NCBI GenBank assembly: GCA_965230195.1
Contig: OZ245997.1
Span: forward strand, 1,612,001 to 1,676,000
DNA length: 64,000 bases
Source of the DNA: Putridiphycobacter sp965230195
GTDB lineage: Bacteria; Bacteroidota; Bacteroidia; Flavobacteriales_D; Crocinitomicaceae
Direction: 5' to 3'
In this document: positions 45,217 through 55,702 of the stretch, piece after piece
Position numbering within the stretch: the stretch's first letter is position 1
Layout: every line of letters begins with the position of its first letter
Position numbers and translations under genes: made by a program
The notes under the pieces: model-generated
What the model saw: only the letters and a program-made list of their open reading frames with translations
Databases searched by the model: none
What the model was told of the DNA's origin: nothing

Positions 45217-45567
45217 CGAGCACACGCCAGAAAGCACAACTGAGGCATCCGCGAACCAAAACACTATGTAGACGAATTCACACGATTCGATACACGACTT
45301 GCCCATTAAAAGACGACCAACAGCGTCTGCAGTAGGCCGGATCGACTCTTGTTCTGACTTCAGCGCCAATGTGACGTAGCATACGATATCGGTAACTCTA
45401 CAGGCGGTTCGCACGCAAGATCTCAAGCAGAGGTCAATAACGATCGCGTTTGGACAGATTCGATTTCGCCTGAGTATGCCGTAATCTCCAAAACGTTCTC
45501 TCATACAAGTATCACCAACGATCAGTTCAACGTGCGCAAGCAGTTTTATCGAATACCGTCCGTCTGT
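45217..45567. other. Intergenic 3' region, RSP23/POC5
   Basis: 350 bp between convergent genes. A further plus-strand frame after the RSP23 stop (NEHTPESTTEASANQNTM) is open but I cannot join it to the IQ exon, so it is left out. Confidence 0.35.
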
Positions 45568-46674
45568 TCAAGATTCCTGAGCAGCAGGAGAGCGATCGGA
45601 TTCGTGGACTGCCTCCCTCGGCGAGACAAGATCTGTCGCACTGAGGAACGGATGCTTCTCATTTGGAGGCATTCCACGTTTCATCACAGACAATGCTTCC
45701 ATATTCAAGGCGCATACCCCTCGCATAAATGCCTGTTGCATATCTTCTTCCAGTTTTGTTCGCATTTCGCTCTCTGTTTTCAGTTTCTCCCGTAAGTTGC
45801 TATTCTCCTCCTCCAGTGCCGCGCATTTCTGACTGTACTGATTCTCGAGCGCGGATCGAGCGACATCTAGTTTCGCCTGAAAACGTTCTCTCGCGCACGT
45901 TCGGATCTGCTCTCGGACATGTTCGACCCACTGAACTAATGCACGTCGTTTCAGTCGGGTATCGCAATAGTAGCGCCAGGCTTTTTCCATTTTGTGTTTC
46001 GCAGCCTTTTCGCTCTTTGCAAAGGAGACCCATGCGTGATAAATGGTGAGCACGACGCGATAGGAGTGCTTTCGTCGATGGGCAGAACCCACAGCTTCAG
46101 CCATTCGACTCATGGCTGAGATCAGCCTTTCTGTTCGTCCCTTCTCTTCCTTGAGCTCTTGACTGAGCAATTCAACCTCTGCGTTCTTTGCATGTTCTTT
46201 GCGCTCGGCAACGCGACGCTCTTGGCTCAGTTCGTGAAGTGCACGGGATTTGAAACGCGTTCTTGCGTCGACAAAAAATTCAAGGGTATCGCGTTTAAGT
46301 GAATGAAAGCTTCGCTCTAACACCGTCGTCAGCACGTCAACATCCATATCGACGCAATCCTCCAAGGTCAGTTTTTCTTGACGCTTTGTCCGATCGCCAT
46401 ATGCATTGCGCAAAGCCATTCGGTCTTTCGCCGCCCTAGTGGCCGCTGCGTCTTCAGGGAAAGAAGTGTCATCATCTTTCGGCCGTTCGGACGACATTCG
46501 GTCGTCGTCGTTGCTCACGACGTCTGCTAGAGACACCGTTGGACGATCGAAATCGTCTGTCGACGGCGATGGAGACAAAGAGGCGGATGGTTCGTTCAAA
46601 GACATGGGCTCGTTTGACAACAAGCACTCGAGTGAGCCCGAGAAGAATGTGCATGATTCAATGGATACGCGCAT
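45568..46674 (-). CDS. POC5: Centriolar protein POC5
   Basis: Centrin-binding protein of the distal centriole/basal body. Intronless frame of 368 codons. Acidic Ser-rich N-terminus; LTLEDCVDMDVDVLTTVLER; a long coiled coil (KNAEVELLSQELKEEKGRTE); then repeated W-centred segments (YHAWVSFAKSEKAAK, KAWRYYCDTRLKRRALVQWV) like the centrin-binding repeats of POC5; a second coiled coil and MQQAFMRGVCALNMEALSV, the conserved C-terminal POC5 block. Two possible starts (46674 and the Met of MSLNEPSASL). Start codons of POC5 and eIF2D are 57 bp apart. Confidence 0.85.
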   Translation of the reverse strand: MRVSIESCTFFSGSLECLLSNEPMSLNEPSASLSPSPSTDDFDRPTVSLADVVSNDDDRMSSERPKDDDTSFPEDAAATRAAKDRMALRNAYGDRTKRQEKLTLEDCVDMDVDVLTTVLERSFHSLKRDTLEFFVDARTRFKSRALHELSQERRVAERKEHAKNAEVELLSQELKEEKGRTERLISAMSRMAEAVGSAHRRKHSYRVVLTIYHAWVSFAKSEKAAKHKMEKAWRYYCDTRLKRRALVQWVEHVREQIRTCARERFQAKLDVARSALENQYSQKCAALEEENSNLREKLKTESEMRTKLEEDMQQAFMRGVCALNMEALSVMKRGMPPNEKHPFLSATDLVSPREAVHESDRSPAAQES

Positions 46675-46731
46675 TAGTTGTATCCATCACGTACTCCAGG
46701 GCTCGCTTACTGAGGAGTCAGTCTCATCAGG

Positions 46732-48493
46732 ATGTTTCAGAAACACTTCACGATAGACGCCGAGAACAAAGTTTCGGGGAAGGACCGCAAAAAGCTGAAG
46801 GCAACTCTACAGCGCTTGTATCCTCGCTTCACGGAGGATCGATTGGAACTCGTTTTCCCGCTGAAGTCAGGCGAGTGCACCGTCGCGAGGATTAAGGCAC
46901 CCCATAGAGGACATCTTTACTTGTTCGATGGCCTGCCTTTCGCCCTCGAGCTGTCAAAGAACGATGGCGTCATTCCCTGTCTTCCAGTCTTGTGGCAAAT
47001 ACCTCAGTTGCTGCCAATGGTCGTCTTGAAGCATTTTTCGGTGTCAAAGTTTATACTGGGAGGCGCGGATTTGATGCTGCCTGGTGCCAAAATGCCGTTC
47101 CAAGAAGGATTTCTGCGTGGAACCCTGGTGTCACTCTTTGTCCCTGGCAACCCCTATCCCTTTGCCATTGGCCGCGCCGCCATGAGCTCCATCGAGGCCT
47201 CGGAAGGCACTTCAGGAAAGGGAAAGCTCGTCGACATTATCCATTACTATGGAGACCTGATGACAGTGCACTATGAAGAAATGCATCCACCAAATCCAGG
47301 ATTTACTGCCGCCATCATCTGTCCAGAGCAACCAATAGAAGACAGTGAAAACAAAGACGACGAGGAAATACCCTCAGAGGACCCAGCTAAGGAAGAATCG
47401 TCAGAGGAGACGCCGGCGGAACTGAGTCCTGAGCAACAACAGGCAGAAATGGATGATCTCCTGCAGCGGTGTTTTCTCCAAGCGCTGCACAAAAGCGTGA
47501 AGGACGACGATCTTCCTCTGGCCGCAGGAGAGCTCTGGATTAAACATATGCTACCATACAAGTCAGCCCCGTGTGCACTTTTGGGCTTTTGCCGATCACA
47601 GATATTTGAGTAGGCAACCCGGTGTCCACATCGATGCGAAGCTGAGTTCGTACAAGAAGCTCTCGAAATTCTTGCAGGTTTTGGCAGACGGAAACAATCC
47701 TCTGATTACTGTCATTGTTGATAAGTACTCAAACGAGACCGTCATCACAGGCATCCACAGACAACATCATCTATACACTGAGTTCCGCACCTATGCAACA
47801 CATCGTGTGTCTCAACCAAAAACGGAGGATACATCGAGTGGACTTCGCATCGAAGAGGTGTACAGAATGGGCCGCGAGCTCCGTCAGCTTCTGGTCCAGA
47901 TTGGACTCAAGCCAGGTTGTGTTCTGTCAAAGAAAGAGGCATCCGAAGTCGCTCTCCGCTATGTCCAACATGCTCAACTCGATCAAGGGATCCCAGACAA
48001 ACAGCATGTTGTCATCGATCGTGTTCTCGGAGAGGCCCTTTTCAAAGGACTGCTTAAGAAGGATGAGAAGATGGCAGAGTATTGGCCAAAAGCTCAGCTC
48101 AGAGAAGCGGCCATGAAGCGAATGCATCGTCAGTTCCGTATTTCCCGGGGTCCCCTCGAGGTCACTCTTTTTCGAGTGACATAAATGATCATCTGATGTT
48201 CGTTGGTGCAGATTTTGAAGAAAGGGACGTTGCCGGACATTCAGATTCGCCACGCCAAGCGTGCAGGGAACAAATTTGAAACACGTATTTCGGGACTGGA
48301 AGCGTTCTTGGTCGATGTAGAATTTCTGGCATCCACGGTGCAAAAGCGCTTCGCCTGTTCGACCTCTCTACAAGATATCTTTCACAAAGGCGTCAAAGAA
48401 CAAGAGCTCGTTCTTCAGGGTCAGCATGGCAAGCGTATGGCTTCTTTGCTTCGTGACGAATGGGACATTCCTGAACGATTTATCCAATTGTAA
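46732..48493 (+). CDS. EIF2D: Translation initiation factor eIF2D (ligatin)
   Basis: Delivers tRNA to the 40S P site and promotes ribosome recycling. N-terminal DUF1947/PUA part: MFQKHFTIDAENKVSGKDRK, LVFPLKSGECTVARI, FILGGADLMLPGA and PFAIGRAAMSS. An acidic linker leads to MDDLLQRCFLQALHKSVKDD (winged-helix region), SYKKLSKFLQVLA (SWIB/MDM2-like), and the C-terminal SUI1 domain with LKKGTLPDIQIRHAKRAGNK, ending DEWDIPERFIQL. Introns near 47562-47612 and 48150-48212. Full length. Confidence 0.93.
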
Positions 48494-48513
48494 CACATCT
48501 ATCTCCTTTACGC

Positions 48514-49473
48514 CATGTCAGAAGGACGCGGAACACATCTCGGATCGCATCAGGCCTTGCCTGTTCCAGATGGCGAACCCGATTGGGACATCGAGACGCC
48601 CCAGACGGCAGAAGAGTACCTCAAACGCGTTCGGTGGGTGCAGAAAATATCGAATGGGTCATGACACTGTGGCGGTGCAGTTGGGAAGCTGCGAGATGTG
48701 AACAGGTGACGCGCTCTGAGATCGATACGCGACAATTCGAAGAGAGGCAAACATCTTATGTGCCACGTGTGAAGTCCGTGGCAGAGGCGCCAAGATTCTG
48801 TCAACCGACAACGGCCTGGACGCTACAAACACTGAAAGATTTTCACGTCTTGCATAAACACTTCGAGACGTCCGTCACGACCAAACACATCGATACAGTT
48901 GACGTGCCCGACGTTGTGTAGAGTATACGAGAATGAAGCCGAGATCGCCATGGGAGTGCCTTTGGTATTGAATCCTACTGAAGATGGGGAACGGCATGAT
49001 CCTGGTGGCGATTCTGGTTTGGAGTGTGTTCAGATGGAGATTCCGCCAGAAATGGAGCGCATTGCAGCGTTGGATCAGGTGAAGCACTGCACTCTCGCAC
49101 ACATTTTTGAAGGACTGTGTAGGTGGCGGCTCTTCGATCTGCAAAGGCACATATCGCAGCTTTTTTGAAATTGAAGGGGATGGAGGCGGTAAGTGATGTG
49201 CGTTGTTATTGGCTCTATGCACTTCTCTCGAGAATTCACCGGCCGTTGCATGACTCGTCTGCGGCCATTCTGCGCTCTCTCTTCAAGCACTGCTCACATC
49301 TTAGAGCCAGCTATGCGAAGAAGTGGTCGGCTCTGAACGGCGAGGGGCAAAGGCAGTTGGCAGAATGCGGAATTCTCTCGCGGCTCAATCTACTCATTGT
49401 TCTGAGTGGCGTTTATTTTGGACAAGATGAGAAAATGTGTGGAATCGTGGAATTAGAGGAATTGCAGGACTGA
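48514..49473 (+). CDS. GEMIN2: Gem-associated protein 2 (SMN complex)
   Basis: Holds the Sm-protein pentamer during spliceosomal snRNP assembly. MSEGRGTHLGSHQALP, then TPQTAEEYLKRVR joined by a 46-nt intron to WEAARCEQVTRSEIDTRQ, which is the conserved EYLRRVRWEAARCP block; RQTSYVP; and the C-terminal helices YALLSRIHRPLHDSS, RASYAKKWSALN, LNLLIVLSGVYFGQDEKM. Three or four short introns. It starts 21 bp after the eIF2D stop on the same strand. Confidence 0.88.
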
Positions 49474-49775
49474 TTCGTCCAAGCGTTCAGCTTCATGGCA
49501 AACGATGTTTGCATCGCACCTCCTATCTCATTCAACGACTCTTTGCCAGAACAATTCCTTCGAACTTCGTCTGAAACCTGAATCCAAACACGCAGCAACG
49601 GTTAGGGAGGCAGAAATGAAACTGTGCGTGCAAAAACAGTAATGCAGGAGTCATCAGAAGACAATCGCACGTCGCTATGCACGATTACTATTGCCAATTC
49701 TTATGAGAACAGATGAGAGAAGTCCGTCGTCCATCCAGATACCAATTGGCGGCGCACGTCATTTAGAGAAGAGGC
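49474..49775. other. Convergent 3' intergenic region, GEMIN2/RPL11
   Basis: About 300 bp. No gene or RNA recognised; I looked here for a last RPL11 exon and found none. Confidence 0.4.
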
Positions 49776-50523
49776 TTACCACTTGATGGCATCTTCTTTG
49801 TGGACTCGGTGTGGATAACCAAGTTTGCTCTTGCAGCGTCGTCGTCTAGTGATTCGGTATCCAGGTCTCTCCAAGACACAGAAGAAATCCATTCCTAAGA
49901 ACCCGACCGTTTCGTAAGGTATGAAAAAAAGAGTGAGATTCTCGCCAAAAATGCCCGTCGACGGATCGTACTTAATTCCCAGATCGATGTGCTCCGTGAT
50001 GCCGAAACCTAAAGAATAGCATAGTCGTAGATAAAGAGTGATGGTGAAAGGGGAGACCAAAGCAGCCGGTATTGGAGAAGTTGCCTCGCAGAAGCTCGTA
50101 CTCTTTCACTTTCAGTCCAGCTTCCTAGACAAGACAGATCTCTTACACGATAGAAAGAGTGAGATTGGCCGAACCAGGATCTGTAGTGCTTTGGCTCCTT
50201 GAACGGTGACATAAGTCGAGATCTTTTCGTTTCTTCGAATGGCGAAGGTACGAACTGTGTATCTGGCACTTCCATACTTTGGCGTCTGCCCCGTGAGTTG
50301 CTCCAAGACCTGATGTGACATATAAGTGTGATCTTGGATGGTCACACTTTCTTCGACCTTTGCTGCCTTCTGAAGTCGGTCACCCGATTCGCCAACGCAG
50401 ATATTGAGAACGAGTTTATGCACTCGGATATCGCGCATGACATTGTTACCCTTCTTCGCCTAAAGAAATGTCTTTTCTCGGAAAAGAGTGAGATCTGTGC
50501 GAAACTCCGTCGTGTTCGACCAT
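49776..50523 (-). CDS. RPL11: 60S ribosomal protein L11 (uL5)
   Basis: Large-subunit protein that contacts 5S rRNA. The start codon stands alone: ATG at 50523 is followed at once by a 64-nt intron, then AKKGNNVMRDIRVHKLVL, NICVGESGDRLQKAAK, intron, VLEQLTGQTPKYGSARYTV, RTFAIRRNEKISTYVTVQGA, intron, GFGITEHIDLGIKYDPSTGI, intron, GMDFFCVLERPGYRITRRRR and HRVHKEDAIKW. Closest to plant L11. It stops directly after KEDAIKW, where other L11 proteins have about ten more residues (FQ.KY.G...); the codon after the Trp is TAA and no in-phase downstream exon was found. Confidence 0.93.
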
Positions 50524-50679
50524 CTTCGATGAACCTCTTCGAAATGGCGGCCGAAGAACGAGCGACGATCGACGTTAATGACGTCATTTCACCAAACCCG
50601 TCTGTTGGGCATCATGCGATGTCGATGTCAAATGTGCAATGATTGGTCCCTCGACGCGATTACACTCTAGTCTTACATC

Positions 50680-51347
50680 TTAGAATCTGCGTCCTCCTCT
50701 GCCACCTCCTCTACCTCTTCCACGAAATCCTCTGCCACCGAATCCGCCTCTCCTGCCACCGCGTCCACCTCCTGTAGAAAAACACAAGAGATATATACAT
50801 GGGTGATGCTTAATGGTAGAGAAAGCACCTCGTCCACCTCTGCCTCTTCCACCGAAGAAAGCAGGTTTGCTGCCGGGAGGAGGCGGTAGAAACCGCTCCA
50901 ATGGCAATAGCTTGTTGGGATCAGTATAGAATTTATGCCCCACTTGATACGACGTCGCCACCAGACCCTCGTTGAACTTCACTGTAAAGAACTGAAACCA
51001 GACGTGTGTTCTAGTCAGTCATTCACACACAGTGCGTGTCGTACAGGAGACTTTATGAGTCCGAAGATCTCGTCCACCCTCCCAATGTGGACTTTGTTCT
51101 CTTGGAAGATCGGCGCATTAAAATATGGAATCTGGGATGAAGACAATGGGTGTTCTTGAGGGGGGAGAGATCGTTAACTGCTGGACAGTACTTTGTCGCA
51201 CACGAGTTTGCAGACGGCCTCTCCCTCACAGGGATGTTCGAAGACGCCAAGCTCGATGACGTATTCTGGAGGATCATTGCTTCCAAAACGTCCTCCTCCA
51301 CCACGTCCTCCAAAACGTCCGCGTCTGCCTCCTCGGCCGAAGCTCAT
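50680..51347 (-). CDS. GAR1: H/ACA snoRNP protein GAR1
   Basis: Component of pseudouridylation snoRNPs in the nucleolus. MSFGRGGRRGRFGGRGGGGR (N-terminal GAR domain), core YVIELGVFEHPCEGEAVCKL, a middle exon with the VDEIFG block, VKFNEGLVATSYQVGHKFY and LLPLERFLPPPPGSKP, then a C-terminal GAR domain of RGG and RGR repeats. Introns of about 50-60 nt, one of them inside the C-terminal GAR domain. An ACGTCACATCAC element begins 31 bp upstream of the start codon. Confidence 0.92.
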
Positions 51348-51713
51348 CACACCAACGCTGTCAACGGAATGAAGCAAACGTCACATCACGACGAGAAAAA
51401 ACAAAGCCGCTTTTTGGCTAAAGCGAACAACAGAAGCCAAAATGAGAAAGCAACAGATCGTACTCAGATCCAACCTCGCGCATGACAACAACGGACAGAA
51501 ACTGCACGCGAACACACGTCTTCGGTCAGTGCTCGGTTGTTGAAGGAATCGACAAAAGAGTGAGAACGTGTGACGCACTAACTTCTTCTAAAAACAGTAG
51601 AGCCAGTTTCTTGACTCTATAACTGTTGGACGCCGTCTGATCGTTTTACATCTTTTTGGTGACATCTGTTAGAAGGACTGTGGGTTGACTTTCATTTCGT
51701 CGTCATCGAACGC
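51348..51713. other. Divergent promoter region, GAR1/PYRR
   Basis: 366 bp between two divergent start codons. Holds the ACGTCACATCAC element at 51378-51389 close to GAR1; nothing else recognised. Confidence 0.4.
51378..51389 (+). promoter_or_regulatory. ACGTCACATCAC element upstream of GAR1
   Basis: Same 12-mer as at 1066 and 34476; 30 bp upstream of the GAR1 ATG, in reverse orientation relative to that gene. Function inferred from recurrence only. Confidence 0.38.
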
Positions 51714-54076
51714 ATGTTGCTGCACCACAATCGACGCTTTTCGATACTGCCACGTGAAAAAGCAGCCTTTCTGAATCGGAATGCGTCAAGCGGCATTCTG
51801 CGTTCAACGTGGCCAAGACGATGCGTGTCTGTGCGGCAACAAGATTTGACCAGACGCAACGGACACTGAAGAACCCTCTTTGCATTTATAGGTGGCGGCG
51901 ATAAACACAAACTCCCATTCCTCTTCTATCTCAGGTTCACCAAAGAACCTCTGCGCTGTCATAAAGTAGTCGTTTTGGCCCTTGCAGGAAGGGATCTGAA
52001 GTTTCTCAAGCAAGCGAGTCTGGTCGCTAAGAAATCTGAAGGTCCTAATGTCTTTGAATCGTAGCACGTGGCTATTATTGATTTCATGGATAGGTCTTTT
52101 TCAACCACATCCGTATTCTGGCTGCGTGGTCGTGCATTCGGATGGCAATGTTCTTGTCGAAACACACCAACGCGCACAGGTGTCTCTCCTTCTGCCATTT
52201 CAGCATGGAGGTAAACTGCTTGACTGGAATCAGGGGACGGTCTCGGCTGAATGTCAGGCTGCTGCCACAATCGATGCACTTGGATGCACGGCCTATCTGA
52301 ACTTAGAGCCTGGAGATGTCGAAGGAGGTGTGCTTTCTGTCAAGGCTCTGGCTGAAGCAGGGGTACAACGCGTTGTCATCGGAATGCTTCATCCTATGCC
52401 ACACCTCAGACATGGCGCCGTCAAGGTCATCCCTTCATCTTGTCTTTCCTCCTGACGAAACGCCTTTACCAGGCGTTGAAAGAACGAGGCATTGATGTGG
52501 CTGTTCTGGGTATTGCTCCATGCCACGCTTCAGAAGCAGAGATCCAAGAAGTAGAGATGGAGTGCCTGCAGACAAATGAGGCATTGCTGCATCGTGTGGT
52601 GACGCATAAACCGTTATCTTTGCTAAAGTACGCGATGACATTGGACGGAAAGATTGCAGCATCGACAGGACATGCCGGGTGGGTCAGTTCTCCCATTGCC
52701 CGACAGAGAGTCTTTGCCACACGAGCGATCTCGGATGCTGTCATCGTGGGTGGCAACACCGTCCGCACCGACAATCCAAATCTCACAACGCGTCGCGAAG
52801 AGGGCTTCTCTCCGACGCGAATTGTGATGTCCAGAACCATGGACCTCCCATCCGATGCCAATCTTTGGAACCTAGATAAAGCGCCAACCATTGTCATGAC
52901 ACAGCGCGGAGCCCGACCTTCGTTTCAAGCGGAACTGAGAGACAAAGGAATCGACGTCGTTGAATTTGATTTTCTATCACCCAGTCACGTGGCGGATTAC
53001 TGTTATGAACGCGGATTTATGCAAGTGCTGTGGGAATGCGGAGGAACACTGGCAGCACCTGCAATTGCTTCGGGGGCCATTCACAAGGTTATGGCTTTTG
53101 TGTCTCCCAAGATCATTGGAGGCTGCAGAGCACCCAATCCCTGTGGGGAACTTGGATTCGTGGAGATGACGCAGGCGGTTCAAATTTCACATATGGACAT
53201 TCAAAAGGTCGAACGCCGCCATTATCTTCAGGACATATATTGCTGTACAAGCAGAATGGATGTGCGTGCAGGTCGGTCCAGATGTGATGCTGACAGGATA
53301 TCTTCCTTCTTCAGGAGGGTTGCTCTCGTTGGCCGATGCAGTGGACCAGATATCGACCCAACATGAAAGTGTGACTACACATAAGCCTTCTTTCCTTCGG
53401 ACGCAGATGCCAACATCCACGAATTCTCAAAACGCGATCATCAAATTCTTTAAGTCCTGGGACGAATGGGGCGTGTTTTCTAATTTTTCTGTCTATCCCA
53501 TTGTCACGTACTCCGGTGTGGGGCCTCATGGAAAACTCCCTTCTTCTCTGGACGAAGACAGTGAACTGTGGCCCTCAGTAGAACATTACTACCAGGCACA
53601 GAAATTTGCAGGTGTCCCTCTTTGAATCTCAAACGGGACATCTCATGCTCGTGCGTGACGAAGGTGTCGACGATCCCCTGGCAAGAAGAATTCGGCAGCA
53701 GATAAAAGAGAGCACCAGTCCTGAAGAAGCTGCCAAGATCGGAAGACGTATGACACGCGAACAGCCCTCTCTGTTGAGACAAGACTGGACAGAAAAGCGA
53801 GTGGAGGTGATGTTCGAGGCCAATCTGGCAAAGTTCCAGTCCCACGAGGGTGCCAGAAACATGCTTCTGTCGACAGCAGACAGCATCATCATCGAAGACT
53901 CACCACATGACGCCTTCTGGGGTTGCGGTATTGACGGCCAAGGAGAGAACCATCTGGGAAAGATCTTGATGTCTGTTCGTCAGAAGCTTCAACAACAACA
54001 GCAGCAGCAGCAGCAGCAGTTGAAGTCTGAAGGAGAGATCCATGCGCCTTCAGGGACTCGTGTATTCGGATCGTAG
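51714..54076 (+). CDS. PYRR: PYRR: riboflavin-pathway reductase with dead deaminase and NADAR domain
   Basis: Plastid riboflavin synthesis. N-terminal deaminase fold (LFQPHPYSGCVVVHSDG, VSAECQAAATIDALGCTAYL) has lost the zinc motifs: PHAE reads VSAE and the P-C...P-P-C motif reads PGDVEGG. The RibD-type reductase follows: LLKYAMTLDGKIAAS, SDAVIVGGNTVRTDNPNLT, LWECGGTLAAPAI. The C-terminus is a NADAR (COG3236) N-glycosidase domain: WGVFSNFSVYPI, WPSVEHYYQAQKF, LARRIRQQIKES, EDSPHDAFWGCGIDGQGEN, HLGKILMSVRQKL, then a Gln run (53989-54019) and a short tail. Plant PYRR proteins share this order. The extreme N-terminus (MLLHHNRRFSILPREKAAF, Arg/Ser-rich, transit-like) is joined to the rest by an intron I could not fix. 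Confidence 0.85.
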
Positions 54077-54257
54077 AAGGATGTTACTGTAAACATAACC
54101 GCTTATGACACATACATTACAAACAGTGCAGCTGTCACAAGACAGAGGGAATGCCGTTTCCCAGATGGGCTTCTTTCCACACGTTGGCATCAAAGAAGAC
54201 GCTAGGACATCAAAGAATATAGGGAAGGACACTTGAGCTTCTGAACCAGCACAGAAT

Positions 54258-54937
54258 CTAGTTTCTTGTTGGATGATGTGGTCTGTTGTCCATCATATAT
54301 TCTGCGAACAGAGGTGTCGACGTGGGATGAAGATCCGGCATGGCTTCATCCAAATCACAAGCAGATTTTCCGTACGGAACATCATCCATCGCCAGTCCGG
54401 TTTCCATCATCATCTAAGTCACGCCCATCCATCTCACTCAAAAAGAGTGAGAAGTCAAAGACATACCTGATTCGGTTCTTGCTTTATTTGACGTCGGGTT
54501 TCAGCATTGCGTACTGAAGATGACGTTGTTTCCGATTCTCTATATTTGGTTAGAAAGAGCTTAAGCGGGTCCACGTACTCTTCGAAGCCAAGAGTGCTCA
54601 GTGCCCAAAGCAAATCATCGCCATTAATTGTCTTGCGCTTTTCTCTTTGGCATTTGTCACTTGCCCTGTACAGAACCGCAAGATAATAGGGGTGAGTGAG
54701 TTGTTCAAGTCATGTCGACGAGACACACTCGGAAGTGATGAAGCTAATGAATTCGGACACGCATTCCTGTACCGTCTCTTTTGCTTCTTTGGCGATTTTG
54801 GCGTTTGCGGGTAGACCGCGCTTCATGATTCGACTGATATTCGCGATAGGTAAGAAACGGTCTTGCTCGCGAACACCCGTCGCATCTCGGTTCGAAGTTG
54901 CGTCCGCTTGATTGCCACTGCTTTTGTCAGCGTCCAT
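54258..54937 (-). CDS. NF-YB: CCAAT-binding factor subunit NF-YB
   Basis: Histone-fold subunit that pairs with NF-YC and, with NF-YA, binds CCAAT boxes. Short Asp/Ser/Asn N-terminus, then REQDRFLPIANISRIMKRGL, PANAKIAKEAKETVQECVSE, FISFITSE; after an intron CQREKRKTINGDDLLWAL, STLGFEEYV, DPLKLFLTKYRE. These are the complete HAP3 core residues. The C-terminal tail (RQIKQEPNQ, intron, MMMETGLAMDDVPY) is unlike known ones and ends NRPHHPTRN. The 3' end is convergent with PYRR (181 bp). Confidence 0.93.
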
Positions 54938-54995
54938 TGTACGAGGTCACGTGTAAACACAGCCCCATCCACCCATCCATCAAGAGATGACACGA

Positions 54996-55006
54996 ACGTC
55001 ACATCA
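54996..55006 (+). promoter_or_regulatory. ACGTCACATCA element upstream of NF-YB
   Basis: Eleven-base version of the recurrent element, 58 bp upstream of the NF-YB start codon and between it and the DNAAF6 stop codon. Confidence 0.3.
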
Positions 55007-55008
55007 AA

Positions 55009-55655
55009 TCACAGTGCATCCGTCGTACGCAACGACGACACAGTACTTTCGTTCCATACATCAGTCGAACAGATCGGTAAACGCATCTCCAGGACACGTT
55101 CTTTGGATTTCCATAAAGCCCGGCTGCGATCTGGCTGCACAGGATGAGGGAGATGTTGTATGAGTTTGTAATCGTTGCTCTCTAGCACAATGCGATTCGT
55201 TTTACACTCGAGATGCAACTCTTCCATGGCATCGATCTTGGGCAACGCGATTCTCACCAGGAGTGCATCGCAGCTGGCCGTAGATGGTGTCTTGCCGCTC
55301 AATCCCAATAACACGTCGCTCGTCTGGATGGCCTGTTATCCCGTAGATCATCACAGAGAGAGAATGACGGATCATTGCTGACTTGTTGATAGATCATATC
55401 ACACTTTGGAACGATGCGTCCATCACACTGTTCGAATCGTCGGCGCTCGTGCGTCTCTTGTATGGCTGTGCGATGACGCGTGACGGGGACAGGAGTGATG
55501 TCTTGTTTGACAATTCATTGGATACCGGGCACGATCTGTGTTTGTTTACTTGATGAGGTCTCGGCAGCAGTCTTTGCCCGACAGCATGCTGTGCTGTGCT
55601 CCAGGAGCTTTTCGAGGGCGTCAAAGTCGTCAGCGAATCGAGGGTCGACGTCCAT
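55009..55655 (-). CDS. DNAAF6: Dynein assembly factor DNAAF6 (PIH1D3)
   Basis: Cytoplasmic co-chaperone for axonemal dynein preassembly. MDVDPRFADDFDALEKLLEH, intron, then PKCDMIYQQ joined to AIQTSDVLLGLSGKTPST + ASCDALLVRIALPK (the PIH1D3 D-V...GKTP..SC block), and a CS-like beta domain IVLESNDYKLIQHLPHPVQP, KSKERVLEMRLPI. No N-terminal PIH domain, as in PIH1D3. Two introns of about 50-61 nt. About 178 residues. Its start codon is 47 bp from the divergent eIF2B-beta start. Confidence 0.88.
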
Positions 55656-55702
55656 TTTGCGTGACTCCCGATAATTGTCGCGTTGTCGTCGTCGGTAGTA
55701 TC

